A stretch of DNA of 64,000 bases, taken from the NCBI RefSeq assembly GCF_000002875.2, contig NC_009413.2, forward strand, positions 355,323 to 419,322. Reading direction: 5' to 3'. Positions 31,501-42,603 of the stretch are shown here, piece after piece. This DNA is from Leishmania infantum JPCM5 (taxonomy: Eukaryota > Euglenozoa > Kinetoplastea > Trypanosomatida > Trypanosomatidae). A program made the position numbers and the translations under genes. Each line of letters begins with the position of its first letter. The first letter of the stretch is position 1. Under the pieces are notes generated by a model, which saw only the letters and a list, made by a program, of their open reading frames with translations, was not told the origin of the DNA and did no database searches.

Positions 31501-33265
31501 TGTCGACACTCGTGTAGCGCACTTCTTTGAATTTCGCTGTGCCTCTCCTTTCCGTAGGTGCTTGGGTGGCTGTATGTGTGCGCATCCGCATCTGACGGAG
31601 CGACACACCGCAAAACGATGGAGAGGGGAGGGGTCCAGGGGCACTGGAGGAGGGGCTAGACGGCGCGAAAAGAGGACGAGGGGAAGGGGGAAGGGCAGAG
31701 TGCGATGCGATTGTCACGCGCAGCCCCCCCTCCCCCCGCCTTCCGCTCTCTACGCGTTTTCTGTTTCCTATTTGGTCCCCCGCCTTGTCTCCTTTGAAGA
31801 CAGGCGAGAGGGTCGGATAGGTAGAGTTGGGCGGTAGAGGCGTCGCTTTCCGTGTGTCGCTTTTCTTTCTCATGGCTTCTTTTCTGCGTTACCTTTATTC
31901 ACCACGGCGCTTGCTCATTTCCGTGTGCTGTCCCGCACCCCCCACCCCCACGTGCACACGCCACTTCACCCTATCTTTCTTTACCTATGTACATGCACGA
32001 TTGCAGGCGCCGCTTTTCAACCGCAGCCTTTATCATCATGCTTCTAGTCAGCATCGTCTCCAATACTGCTGCTGTTATCGTTGCTACTGATGGTGCTTCC
32101 CCCTTCCGTTCCTGTTTTCTCTCCTCTTGAGCCGCTGCTGCGCTCTTGGTGCCGTCTTAGTGGGCACGCCTTCACGCTTCTCTGTCTCTCGCTCGCGCTC
32201 TCTCGTGCGCGCTTATATGTGTGTAAACCGCACCAGCAACGGCTTTAGCTCGGGCCGCGAAAGCAACAACACACACACACGCGCGCACAAGACAGAGATA
32301 ATAATACAGAGGAAACCGATGCCGCCATCTAGCACAGAGGGCACCGCACGGACAAGCTAGTCCAAAACGCACAAGGGGGGGGATCAGTAGAGGGCGCTTG
32401 TGGGAGCGTCGCACGAGCGCGCAGTGACTGCCGCTGCTCTGCGCACCTTGACTCCCTCTCTCGCCATATCCGCCGTCCTCCTTCGTTTCACCAGTACTCG
32501 GCCGGTCTCTCTCTCTCTCGGCTGAGGAGGTGGGAGGGGGTTTGGAAATCGGTGAACGGCGTCTCTCTCTGGTGACTACTGCCGCGACGTTGCCCACGTC
32601 TCATGTTTCTCTGGTCAGCCATCCCGTCTCCCTTGGGCTGCTCGCCGCTTCTACCCTCATGAGCTTGCCGCACTTTGCCCGTTTCCTCCCTTCCTCGCGT
32701 CCACTCACGTATGCGCCGCCTCTCCACGCCCTCCCTCTCTTCGTCTCTCTGTCTCCATACAACACGGGGTGCACTCTCTGCAGCACTTGGGTGGCGTGCG
32801 CGTACAAATCCAGACCGTGCTTTCTCGTTTCTTCGGCGGTACGAGAGCCGTTGCGAGCACCGAAGCTGTCTGCCACGCTGCTAGATTGCGGGACTCCGCC
32901 ACTAGTGACGCTGCGAGACACCATCGAAGGACTAAGCCGCCTCCTCACCGCAGCCCCCTCCAGCCGCTCTCCCTTTCTTTGTGTTTCGCTTTTGCTACCC
33001 CAACGTATTTCCGACGCAACACATTTGGCGTACGCACGGGCGTGGCTACACGAGAGCTGCAGCGCGTGACTCTTGAGAGAGAGACCTATACCTCTTCTTG
33101 GCATTCACTGCTGTCGACCACACGCACGGACACACGCACACACCCATCTTCGGTGACTGCACCTGCAGCGACATCGCACACTCCCAGCTTTCCTCTTCTC
33201 TCGCCCTGCGCGCTTTCCTCTTCCCGCCGCCCCCTCTGCACGTTTTTACACACGACCTCGCAATA
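31501..33265. other. Spacer between the two paralogous coiled-coil genes
   Basis: No supported gene. The first bases after the gap could in principle be the tail of the upstream gene, but the frame that stays open to 31837 translates to Arg/Gly-rich sequence unlike it. The remainder is pyrimidine- and CA/TC-rich. Confidence 0.5.
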
Positions 33266-35188
33266 ATGCCTAGCATCGACATCGATGTGACGAGTGTGCC
33301 GGACATTATTGAGGCACAACTCACGCTCAGCTACAGCCGTCTCACTGATGTGATACGCGTCTTAGTGGAGCAAGGAAACGGCCATGAGGACGACATTGAT
33401 GAGATCCGCGACCGTCTTGGGAAGTTGACGCAGGAGAACAGCGCCTTGCGTGCTGAGATTCAGGCCCTCAAGCAGGCGAGAGGCCCCGGCGAGGAGGTGA
33501 CTACCGCGCTCGAGGATCTCAAGTCGACGGTGGCTCAGCTCTCGGAGAAGGTTGCGGCCAACACAGAGCACATCGCGGCCAGCGACGCGGCACACAAGGC
33601 GTATGCGGCCGATGCGGAGAAGCATTCGGATGAGCAGCATGACGCCATGAGGGCCACCTTCAACCGGCACGCCGATGTGGTAGGGCAACGTGTGTCCGCC
33701 ACTGAGAAGTCGCTGCATGCGCTGCAGGCCTTTGTCGATCTCTGGGGTGCGGGGCCGGAGCAGGTGTTAGAGATGGGCCGGCGGACCGATAACCAGGAGA
33801 TGGAGCACAGCCTTGTGGACCGGACCCGGTATGTTCTTTCACTGCCCTCTTTCGAAAAGATACAGGAGGAGATGGAGGTGCTGCGGGCGCTACTGCAGCG
33901 TCAAGCGGCCGACGCGCTCGCGGCCAAGACGAGCGAGGCCGCGCGGACAAGTCGCACAGCCTCGTATGTGGCTGCCATGGCCGCCCCAGCGGAGGCGGCA
34001 GATCACTCGGGCGAGATTGAGACCCTCAAGGGCGCGATGCGCTTTCTGGAGCAGGACATGGCGGCGCTGCAGCAGCAGCGTTTGCCGCCATTGGAGTCGG
34101 CAGTGCGCGAGTTGCAGGGGCGCGCCAACCCAGAGAAGCGCATCAGCGGCACGGAGAAGGACGTAAACCGCTTGAACGACCATCTCGCTCAGCTCGAGGA
34201 CCGTCTCAACACGCTGCTGGGCCAAACTGGGGCGACGAAGGAAGGTGGCGTGGATGAGTCCCACCCTGGTCTGGTAGACCTGGCTCGTCGCGTCTCGCTT
34301 TTAGAGGAGACGGTGGAGGGCTGTCCGCGTGGCAAGCACACCACGCCAACGTCCTACGGCCCAGCAGCTGGGGGTGAGGCGTTGATCGCAGACGGGACTG
34401 CCGCAGCGGCGCCAGTGCGTACTTTATCGTGCAATCGGGGTAGTATCCCTGCCGCCGGACGTCCGCCTTCGGGTCGCGTGGGCAGCATTGGCGTCCTGCC
34501 GGCAGTTGCCAAGGAGGCCCTGAGCGGCAGCAGCACTGTGGCTGAAGGCGGGTTGGTGTCGCCGCCGCCCCACCTTGCGTCTTCTGTGACTTGCAGCTTC
34601 AACTCAAACGAGCGTGAACAGCCGACGGTGGAGGTGCTGCGCCGGCAGGAGGCATCGCAGCCCGACGTTGCCGCTGATCGCAGACGCATTTCGGTAGCGG
34701 TAGAACCAGATGACGGTCTGCGCCTCCGCGTCACCCAGCTAGAGGAGAATGCAGCCATCCTGGAGGTGAACAAGGCAGACCGCAGGGAGCTGCGTGAGCT
34801 GGAGGAGGCGCTACGCAGTGCTCTTGAAAGCTCGCATCACGTACATCAACAATATCAACAGCATCAGCAGCATCAACAGCATCAGCAGCATCAACAGCAT
34901 CAGCAGCATCAGCAGCATCTGCCGCCGCTGCAGCAGGCCCTGCCCTCGAGCTCGGCCTACAATGCGCCGCCGCTGGTGCCGCAGCGTCCCGTCTCAGCAA
35001 ATGGCCGGTACTCTGTTCCCGAATACGCACCAAATCAGCAGCGTGGGGACGGCTTTAGTAGGCCGACCTCCGCGACGGCAGGACTGGGCCGTCCCATGTT
35101 CGTCGGCTCTTCATCGTCGGTGTACCTGCGCGACGGAGCGCAGCTCACGAACGCCACGGTATCGCCAACGCACTTGTATCGGCAGTGA
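33266..35188 (+). CDS. Coiled-coil protein with His-Gln-Gln repeat; second of a tandem pair
   Basis: 640 residues from the ATG at 33266; the longer frame begins at a TTG inside pyrimidine-rich spacer. The N-terminal head has VIRVLV (29-34), AFVDLWG (155-161) and YVLSLPSF (189-196), matching the order and spacing in the previous gene (Trp to Leu-Pro is 33 residues here and 31 there). Coiled coil covers about 25-130, 195-240 and 245-310, and a shorter stretch near 490-520. A Ser/Pro/Gly-rich middle is followed by a pure HQQ tract (about 531-552) and a disordered tail. No recognised catalytic motif. The acceptor is unclear: the pyrimidine tract at 33190-33245 has no AG before the ATG, so splicing may occur at the AG near 33184. 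Confidence 0.85.
   Translation: MPSIDIDVTSVPDIIEAQLTLSYSRLTDVIRVLVEQGNGHEDDIDEIRDRLGKLTQENSALRAEIQALKQARGPGEEVTTALEDLKSTVAQLSEKVAANTEHIAASDAAHKAYAADAEKHSDEQHDAMRATFNRHADVVGQRVSATEKSLHALQAFVDLWGAGPEQVLEMGRRTDNQEMEHSLVDRTRYVLSLPSFEKIQEEMEVLRALLQRQAADALAAKTSEAARTSRTASYVAAMAAPAEAADHSGEIETLKGAMRFLEQDMAALQQQRLPPLESAVRELQGRANPEKRISGTEKDVNRLNDHLAQLEDRLNTLLGQTGATKEGGVDESHPGLVDLARRVSLLEETVEGCPRGKHTTPTSYGPAAGGEALIADGTAAAAPVRTLSCNRGSIPAAGRPPSGRVGSIGVLPAVAKEALSGSSTVAEGGLVSPPPHLASSVTCSFNSNEREQPTVEVLRRQEASQPDVAADRRRISVAVEPDDGLRLRVTQLEENAAILEVNKADRRELRELEEALRSALESSHHVHQQYQQHQQHQQHQQHQQHQQHQQHLPPLQQALPSSSAYNAPPLVPQRPVSANGRYSVPEYAPNQQRGDGFSRPTSATAGLGRPMFVGSSSSVYLRDGAQLTNATVSPTHLYRQ
34854..34919 (+). repeat. 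In-frame 9-base repeat coding for His-Gln-Gln
   Basis: Tandem CAGCATCAA / CAGCATCAG units, about seven copies, coding for an uninterrupted (Gln-His-Gln)n tract near the C-terminus of the second coiled-coil protein. Copy number is likely to vary between strains. Confidence 0.9.
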
Positions 35189-37380
35189 GGATGTGGTGCG
35201 TGTGAGCGGAAAAGCGAGCAGGCGAGTGGCAAGAGCGTATGAAGATGTGCGCAGAGACAACGCTCAGAGCAAGCGTTCCTTCTTTTTTTTCTTTCTCTCT
35301 CTTCTCTCTGTATTTGCTGCGGTGCTCGAGCGGGCCGAGTGACGTTGGCAGAGCGGGTGTGGGAAGAGGAGGTGCTGCTCTGGGCCATCGCTGCTCTCCT
35401 CTCTGGTGGGAATGCGCCTGCGCACATCTCTGCCTCTCTGCGTGTTTCACAGCGGCAGCTGGCTGACTTACAGAGGCGAGCGCACACAGACACACCCAAA
35501 CACAGGTACTTGTCTCCACTGCTACCAACGCTCTGCATCGCCCCCCCCTCCTTCTCGCTCGCACTCTTCCTCGCAGGCGGGTGTGTATAGGCTTCGCAGT
35601 ACTACCTTGCTTTCATTTCCTTTTGTGTTTCTCGTAGGTGTTCGCCATCTTTTCATGCTTGGGTTTGGTGCCTTTCCAGTATCACCTCGCTTCCCCTCCC
35701 TCCTCCTGCACGTTTATCGTGAGTCTCTTCTTCTGTGCTTTCGAGGCTCGATCTCTGCGTCGCCTTGTTCCAACGTCTTTGCGTGTGCGTGTCTGCGTGC
35801 GGCACGGGCTGCGATTTTTCGTCTTATCACTCGAAGCTCTCTTCGTTTGTTACTTGTCTTCTTCACCGCCGCGCTCTGGCGGCACTCGGGAAGACGCGCG
35901 CGCACGCACGCAACACCATACCTCCTTGTACTGCCTCTATTACTACTACTTCTCCTTTATGTATACTACACGTAAAAGCGGTGAAGGTGCGAAAGGACGC
36001 ATGAGGGGGGGGAGAGAGACAGGGGCAGATAAGACAAAGGCTCTTCACGCCACCAGAGCGAAGGAATGACGAGTGGGCCAACATGCCCACAAGGCCTCTG
36101 CACCTAATGTGAATCGTGGCAGACGACGGAGACAGCGGCTTGTAGGAAAGCGAGTACCGCCACACCGCAAAATACGTCCGCAGCCAACATCTGCCTTCCC
36201 CACGGTTGCCTGCAGGTTGCAAGGCACGTTCTCCTCCCCCATCTCCTGTCGTTCTAGTTTCTTCAGCTGCAGCTGCGTGCACCGGGGTGGGGGTGGGGTG
36301 AGAAGAAAGAGAAGACGACGACAATCAGCAGGTGCGGCCCTTGCTAGAGGCGCGACTTTCAGCACTCTGTTTGCTAGGATCGCCTTTTCCCTCTTGATCA
36401 CTGTTTGCGCCGCCCTTTCCCTGCACGCGGCCGCCTCCCTCTTACATCTTTCTTATTGTCTGTATCATCGCCTCCTCCTTTTCGCTCCCCAGGTTTCGGT
36501 CTTTCTGTTTTCCCGTATGTACAGGCTGTGTGCTGTGGCACAGAAATAAACGCGCTTTTACCATCTCTATATATATTTTTTCTCTTCTGTTGTTCTTGTG
36601 TAGCCTACCGTGCGTGTATGTGTGGGGCCTGTGTGCGAGCATGCAAACGGCTTCCGCCCCTCTTTTCGGCCCCGTGTGCGTCGCTCTCCTCCGCTGTCTC
36701 CTCTTCCTCAGCGCCTCTTCCCCCCTCTTCACTTGCTTCGTTCCCGCAAGCAAGGGAAGCACACAGTGAGCCTACGAGTTGCACACACGGCAACAAGAAA
36801 AGCGAAGGAAAAAAAAAGAAGACTAGTCAGTAAAAGCTGTCGCAAATGCATCCGTTTCACCCCAACGCCGGCGCTCTCCCTTCTCCGGCGGTGGATGCAG
36901 CCTTACACACACACACATAGAGTTTTCGCGCAACTGTACACCTGCAATTTCATGTTAGCACCTCGAATGCTTCAAGAGGAGGTTTTGTCGCGACCACAAA
37001 GTATGAGGCCTTTCCCCTTGGCTCATGCCGTCGCGCCTCTGTCGTGGCGCTGTCGGCATGCCGGTGCACTCCACTTTTAGTGTTTCTTCCCACTCGTGCG
37101 CGCGCGGTGCAGGCGTGTCGATGTCGCAATAATCCCGCACAAGAAGCCATCCCTCTCTCTGTCTCATTTCCTTCCTCTTTCCTCATTCTTCTGCTCGACG
37201 TGCACTGCTTATGTTGTCGGAGAGGTTCGTACGTGCACGTACAGGAGCCCTTCTTGCGTGTGTCTCCCTCCCCCTATCTTGCATGCAGACTTCTCCTTCC
37301 CATACGCACACCCGCTGCTTTACTTTTTTGTTCTTGTGGTTTCTCCTCACTCGCAGGCTCGCGAGTGAGCGGCGCTCAGC
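35189..37380. other. Spacer, coiled-coil gene to CxxC protein gene
   Basis: No supported gene. Pyrimidine-rich throughout, with a short TA tract at 36568-36577. Open frames in it are rich in Leu, Ser, Cys and Phe, as expected from CT-rich sequence. Confidence 0.55.
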
Positions 37381-37851
37381 ATGGCAGGCGTAGCCTACAT
37401 TGTGCGATGCCAGCGCTGCGGCGTGGCGCGCAAGTCATACAATGATCCGCGACGCGGCATCAGCGTAATCGAGTGCAAGCAACCCTGCGGCAACTCGCAC
37501 TACAACTGGACGTATATTCAAACAATCCCCGAGAGCGAGGAGTACCCACTGGCGAACGTCGAGGAGAACATCATCCCAGTGTACGCGCCTCCCACACGCG
37601 CACTCTCAGCGTCACCGTCGCCGCCGCGGCATACGACTCCGCCGTCACCGTACAAAGACAAGGGCGTGGAGGAGAGACTGGAGTTCTGTAGTGAAGGTCG
37701 CGGGTCGATGGCATGCTTGCCGTCCGCGCCCGCAGGTGCCGGTGCACAAAACGTCTCGTCGCCGTTTCCTGGCACTCCTTATCCCACACATATGCGGGAA
37801 GAGGCGGAGGGCTACCGACTGAGGGCGACCACGTCGAGGCCAAAGCACTAG
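37381..37851 (+). CDS. Small CxxC protein of unknown function
   Basis: 156 residues from an ATG 25 bases after AG at 37355-37356, itself preceded by a T/C-rich tract. The N-terminal 50 residues are well ordered and carry four cysteines (Cys10, Cys13, Cys32, Cys36) arranged C-x2-C-x18-C-x3-C. This could be a small zinc ribbon, with an NWTYIQ strand after it. The rest is Pro/Ser-rich and probably disordered. The compact metal-binding-like N-terminus and high third-position GC argue for a real gene despite its size. I recognise no family; a nucleic-acid or protein adaptor role would be a guess. Confidence 0.65.
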   Translation: MAGVAYIVRCQRCGVARKSYNDPRRGISVIECKQPCGNSHYNWTYIQTIPESEEYPLANVEENIIPVYAPPTRALSASPSPPRHTTPPSPYKDKGVEERLEFCSEGRGSMACLPSAPAGAGAQNVSSPFPGTPYPTHMREEAEGYRLRATTSRPKH

Positions 37852-38514
37852 GAAACCCACCAGCAGCAGGATTTCTCTGTAGAGTAAATAATTCGTCGTC
37901 GCTCTTCGCCTCCCCTCTTCCCGCCTTACAAGGGCCACTGCAAAGAGCGGCGCACACACGCACACGCACACGCACACGCACGGACACTTTAGTCATTCGT
38001 TTTGGGTGCGGTGAGGGTCGTGCCGAAGGCAAAGAATACGAAAGGAGAAGCAAGCGTTGGCTTGCCCGGTCTCCGCCGGACGCCGTGCCGTCATGCGTCT
38101 TTATCCCTCTGTCTGCTTGCGTGTGCGCGTGTGGCACGGGCACAACGAAGTTGGCGCTGAGAGAAAGAAGGGGGAGGGGGAAGTGGAAAGGGCTGAGTGC
38201 ACTGCCGTGGTGCTCCTCCGAGTTATCCAGGTCTCTCGCGCACTCTTTCTTTCCGGCCACCTCTCATTCTCCGCCAGTGCCTCAAACTCTCCGTTGTTCT
38301 GTCGCTTGCCTATGAAGGAAAACCTCGACATCAGCTCCTTGCGCTTCTGCTGCTGCTCTCCTTTTTTTTTTGACAGTCCACCTGCGATGACTTTATGGCA
38401 GCTTTCGTGTGATGCCAACTGCTTCATGCGATTGTATGCGGGCATACACAGACATGCATACACACAAAACCTATATTCCCCCCCCCCCAACACGTAAAGC
38501 GACAGCTTAGTTGT
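37852..38514. other. 3' flank of the CxxC protein gene
   Basis: No gene supported. Contains a CA/CG-rich tract near 37955-37985, pyrimidine runs and a C10 homopolymer near 38479-38488. Confidence 0.5.
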
Positions 38515-41264
38515 TCACATATCCACACACGCAGCGCGGCAGCAGCTGCCACCCCTTGCACTGCGGGTATAGGTGCGCCTAAGAACTGTGCATGCTGACG
38601 AATCTCGCCTCTCTTCTCCCTCTTCTTTTCTCCCGCAGGTAGTCAGTGGGATGAGCTCCGCCCACTCTGCTACACTGAAAAGGTAATAATACCCATATAA
38701 GGACATATCCAACAGTACCCAATGCGTACCACATGGCGTGAGCCACGCTGACGTTCTCCTCACACACATGCCGGGCCATTCACGACGGCGCTGTAATGCG
38801 ATCATGCACGTACTCCCCACCTGCGCAGGGGCTGGCCGTCCTGAATAGAAAACGCTTCCACTCTGTCGGCCGCAGATTTTGATGTGAGGACTACATGCGC
38901 TTCAATCAGTGCGGCATCACAGAGGCGCCATTGCGGGACCCTCATTGGGAAGACTCCGATGGGTCGCGTTGTTGCACCCGAAACGCAACCATCATACACA
39001 TCTCTCGCGAAATGACGTAGATCTCGCCGGGGCGTGCATTACGCAGCTCCAAAAAGCCGAGCGCAGGAAGGTCGCATCCGTTCAGGAATTCCGCTCTGTC
39101 TTGGAAGAGGTGTGAGTTTGAGATGGCCGACTCGCGTGTACCCCCACAGCAGCCCCAGTGATTGCCTTCCCGCCTCAAACACGGTGGCCACCGCCTTACG
39201 GAGCTGCCGCGCCCACAATGCGACGCCTACACGGCACAGGGCGCACCGATGGCGCCCGCATCCCCGCAGGGTGACCGTGAGCAGAGGGAAGCAGCCGAAG
39301 GAGAGCACGCATGTGCTCCCCACGCCTCGAATACGCGCCATCTTGCTCCCGTGCAGGTTACCCGGCTCTCACAGCCTGAAGAGGAGGAGGGGCCATCCTG
39401 CACGTCCTACAAGCCGTGCCCGAAACCAGCCCATTGACGCCTACCAGTGGCCAAAGAAGAGCGGAGGGAGCCCCGTTGCACGCGGCACAGGGGAAGGCGA
39501 TGCACCTTGTCGATCTGTGTGGCGAGATGAGAAGCGAGAACCAGCAACGGATGCGGTGCATGGAAAGTACCCCCGACCAGTGCCCCCGCGCGTTCCCAGG
39601 AAGCGTCACTCCTCCGCCGCCGGTGACAGACGCGGATGTCGAGGCCCCTCCCCTCAGTGGCAGCAATCGTTATGGTGTGCCCAGCGCAGCAGCGACCCCT
39701 CTCCTTGAATGGGCGTTCACCGTCGTGGAAGAGAAGAAAGGACGTATCGGACGGCGGCACCCTCATTCTCTGGCCGCGACAAGTCAACAGCTGGCCAGAT
39801 GAGCAGCGTTACAACGCGGAGGTGGGTCTGGATGCGCAGCCACGGGAGAACTCGTGCTCCACGACTGTGTGCGTGTGTGTGGGGGGGGTGACAGATCTGG
39901 AAAGGTCATCTTTTTCAAGTGCTTCTTTCCGTGCATCTGCGGCCGCTCTTGAGCCTGTGAACCAGGGACCGCTCCGTGCATCAGCGAAGAGCGCACCCGA
40001 ATGAGCTTGGCTGTCGGCCCAGAGGTGATGCGGGTAGTGGCAGCAAAATCGGCCTGCCATCCTATGTGTGCCACGCGACCCGCCTCCGAAATTCACGTGA
40101 AGGTCTGCATCGACAGCATCCAACGGACGGGTGGTCGACAGGCGGTGGAGACAGCTCTGCAGGGGCCCCGAATCGCCGCGGAAAAGCTTAGCGCCACCTC
40201 GAATGACGACGAGACCTGCACCTGCAACATGTCTGCGTTGGCTGGCGTGGCGCTTGACCACAACTTGGGAACGGTCTGCGGTGGAAAACAGACGTGCACC
40301 CAGCTGAGCACCGATTCGTTCAAGCAGCTGACAAGGAGGAAGAGTTGGGACGGCTCATGGGTCGGCTTTGGTGTGCCGCCCGAGTCGTGCACATGCCCCC
40401 TCACAAATTTTGTCTTTTCCTCGCGGCGACGCGCCGGCTCTGTTCGAAAACGGTCACGAGGCCTCCACTGTGGTTCCTCGTGGGCGGATCTGCCTCAGAG
40501 CGCCCAAAGCGAACTCCGCTTGTGGCGCCAACGAGCAGCACCGAATGTAAACCACGTCGCACCGCACGCCTTTCGGCGTCTGCCGCAGAGCACGGCCTTC
40601 ACATAGGCTGCAACCCCAGGAGGACGGTGAGGGGGAGGGTGCGCGGTACGCATGCATCCGCATACGAGGCAGATGGTCGTCACCGGTAGCCTCTGAGGGG
40701 AAGGAGAGGGGCGCCAGGCGCAAATAGCATCAACTCGGCTGGGCTCTGCGCGGTTTGCTGTGCCTTGTAGGCATAAACAACATTTCCAAAGAAAGCGAAG
40801 AACAGCGGCAGCACCACACCTTCCAAAAGACAGCACACCGGCCCTCTCTGCCCTCCGTAAAGGCTGCGCACGCGGCCATGCGATTCATGCTGCAATGCAT
40901 GCACGGAAAACTTTTTTTCCCATACGCGGCCACTTCTGAAAAACAGCAAATCCGCCGCTAATCCTGCAGGCCGCCGGAACCGTGACTCTGCGTACCACGC
41001 GTGACGGGGTCTACCTAGCAACATGGCAAAGAGCACGACGTGATGGATGAGGGCGGGAGGGAGGGGGCAGACCCTGCACTGTCCGTAGAGGTCATCAAAA
41101 CGCGATAAACAGCGACGCTGTGAAAACGGAATGCAGAGGTCAGCTCCGCCCTTCTTGGCCACATTCAACACGTTCGGTGACATCGTCCACAGCACACTCG
41201 AAAAATGGGGGATGGAACCCCGCAACTCGATGAGTAAACTTCGTTTTCCCCTTGAATCCTCCAT
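38515..41264 (-). pseudogene. Possible degenerate membrane-protein gene on the opposite strand
   Basis: This 2.7-kb stretch lacks the pyrimidine bias and microsatellites of every other spacer and is mixed in composition, like coding DNA. Read on the - strand it gives a series of medium-length frames (about 41264-40680, 40404-40093, 40261-39809, 39787-39407, 39341-39039, 39178-38942, 38999-38802, 38779-38579) broken by stops and frame changes. The first contains a hydrophobic segment (GVVLPLFFAFFGNVVYAY) and the last another (MWYALGTVGYVLIWVLLPF), so the ancestor may have had membrane spans at both ends. The + strand also has frames of up to 224 codons, so orientation is not certain. No family is recognised. 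If correct, it is an inactive gene opposed to the transcription direction of its neighbours. Confidence 0.3.
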
Positions 41265-41550
41265 TTTTTCCCTCTGATCTCACGCCAGCGAGGGCAGGGT
41301 ACACTAATAGCAGCGGTGCATCGTGCTACGCTCTTTTCGGCGCAGCTGTGTTTGCGGGCCTCTCGTTTTTTCTCTCATCCCGGCTCGAGCTGTTTCCTCG
41401 GCGATCATATCTGCTTGCCCACCACAAAGGCACGCACACTGCCAGCAAGGCACGTTTTTTTTTGTGGTGGGGGGCTATCATACCTCACCTGCTCCCTCTG
41501 TCTCTTCGTTTTTTCTTCGTTGTTTCTTAATTTGGTCTCCTTTGGCAACC

Positions 41551-42603
41551 ATGCAGTTGATGCGTGCGGTCACCCTGAAGGGGTTCGGCGATACGGACAT
41601 GCTCCAAATCTCTCGCATACCCAAGGCTGCCATCACCCGCGGGAGGGACATCCTCATAAAAGTGAGTGCGGCTGGCGTCAACCGCGCCGACGCGGCTCAG
41701 CGCAAGGGCCACTACCCCCCACCAAAAGGCAGCAGCGAGGTTCTGGGGCTGGAGGTGTCGGGCATTGTCGAGCAGGTAGGGGACGATGTAAAGGACTTCA
41801 AGGAGGGCGACAAAGTGATGGCGTTGCTGCCGGGTGGCGGGTACGCCGAGTACGCCGTTGCACACGAGGGCAGCGTCATGCATATCCCGCAAGGCTACTC
41901 CTTTATCGAGGCGGCTGCAATTCCGGAGGCGTTTCTCACTGCGTGGCAGGCACTAAAGTACCACGGCGACTGTCGCAGGGGCCAAAAAGTCCTCATCCAT
42001 GCCGGAGCCAGCGGCGTCGGCACTGCGGCAGCACAGCTCGTCGAGAAGTACTTCCAGGCCACCGCTCTCACCACTTCCTCAGAGTCCAAGGTGGAGGTGT
42101 GCAAGAACTTTGCGAGCATCAACCTCACCCGCACACCGGATGAGACCGGCATGTGCTTCTCTCCGAAGGTAAAGAGCCTCCTTGGCGAGGGTGCCATCAA
42201 TCTTGTCCTGGACTCTGTCTTTGGTGGGTCGTACATCTCCGAGGATGCCGCGGTGCTGGCGAAGGACGGCCGCATCGTGGTGCTCGCCTTCATGGGCGGT
42301 GCAACGGTGCACCTGAACTGCCTTCCTCTGCTGCGACAGCGCGCACACGTCATGTTCTCCAAGCTTCGCTGCCAGTCAGACGACTACAAGCAGAACCTAG
42401 TAGACACCTTCGAGGAGGCGGTAATACCCTACATGAATGAGCGGTTGATTGTGCCAGTGGCGAACAAGACATACCCGCTAGAGGAGGTTGCTCAGGCGCA
42501 CGCGCGGCTCGACGACAGAAAGGCGTGGGGTAAGATCGTGCTGACGTTCAACAGCCATCTCTCGGCGACATCCGCGAACCCGCTGCCCACGCCGAAAGCT
42601 TAG
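41551..42603 (+). CDS. NADPH:quinone oxidoreductase-like zinc-less medium-chain dehydrogenase/reductase
   Basis: 350 residues with the full MDR layout: an N-terminal GroES-like substrate domain with AGVNRADAAQRKGHYPPP and LGLEVSGIVEQVG, then a Rossmann NAD(P)-binding domain with VLIHAGASGVGTAA (about 148-161) and later DSVFGG and GRIVVLAFMGG. The closest known type is the TP53I3/PIG3-like quinone oxidoreductase, which reduces quinones with NADPH. It lacks the zinc-ligand pattern of alcohol dehydrogenases. The C-terminal tail past TFNS is short and non-conserved in appearance. The ATG at 41551 follows a pyrimidine tract without an intervening AG; the first AG after the tract lies inside codon 2, and a second in-frame ATG at 41560 (MRAVTLKGFG) would give a three-residue-shorter protein. 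Either start leaves the fold intact. Confidence 0.92.
   Translation: MQLMRAVTLKGFGDTDMLQISRIPKAAITRGRDILIKVSAAGVNRADAAQRKGHYPPPKGSSEVLGLEVSGIVEQVGDDVKDFKEGDKVMALLPGGGYAEYAVAHEGSVMHIPQGYSFIEAAAIPEAFLTAWQALKYHGDCRRGQKVLIHAGASGVGTAAAQLVEKYFQATALTTSSESKVEVCKNFASINLTRTPDETGMCFSPKVKSLLGEGAINLVLDSVFGGSYISEDAAVLAKDGRIVVLAFMGGATVHLNCLPLLRQRAHVMFSKLRCQSDDYKQNLVDTFEEAVIPYMNERLIVPVANKTYPLEEVAQAHARLDDRKAWGKIVLTFNSHLSATSANPLPTPKA

Noticed and set aside
31501..31837. Continuation of the coiled-coil frame past the N-run
   Set aside because: The frame phase through a gap of unknown size is arbitrary, and the translation is Arg/Gly-rich and unlike the upstream protein.
39034..40606. + strand frames of 224 and 201 codons as real genes
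   Set aside because: They have no ordered motifs or clear acceptor, and the region reads better as a degenerate relic; orientation is nevertheless uncertain.
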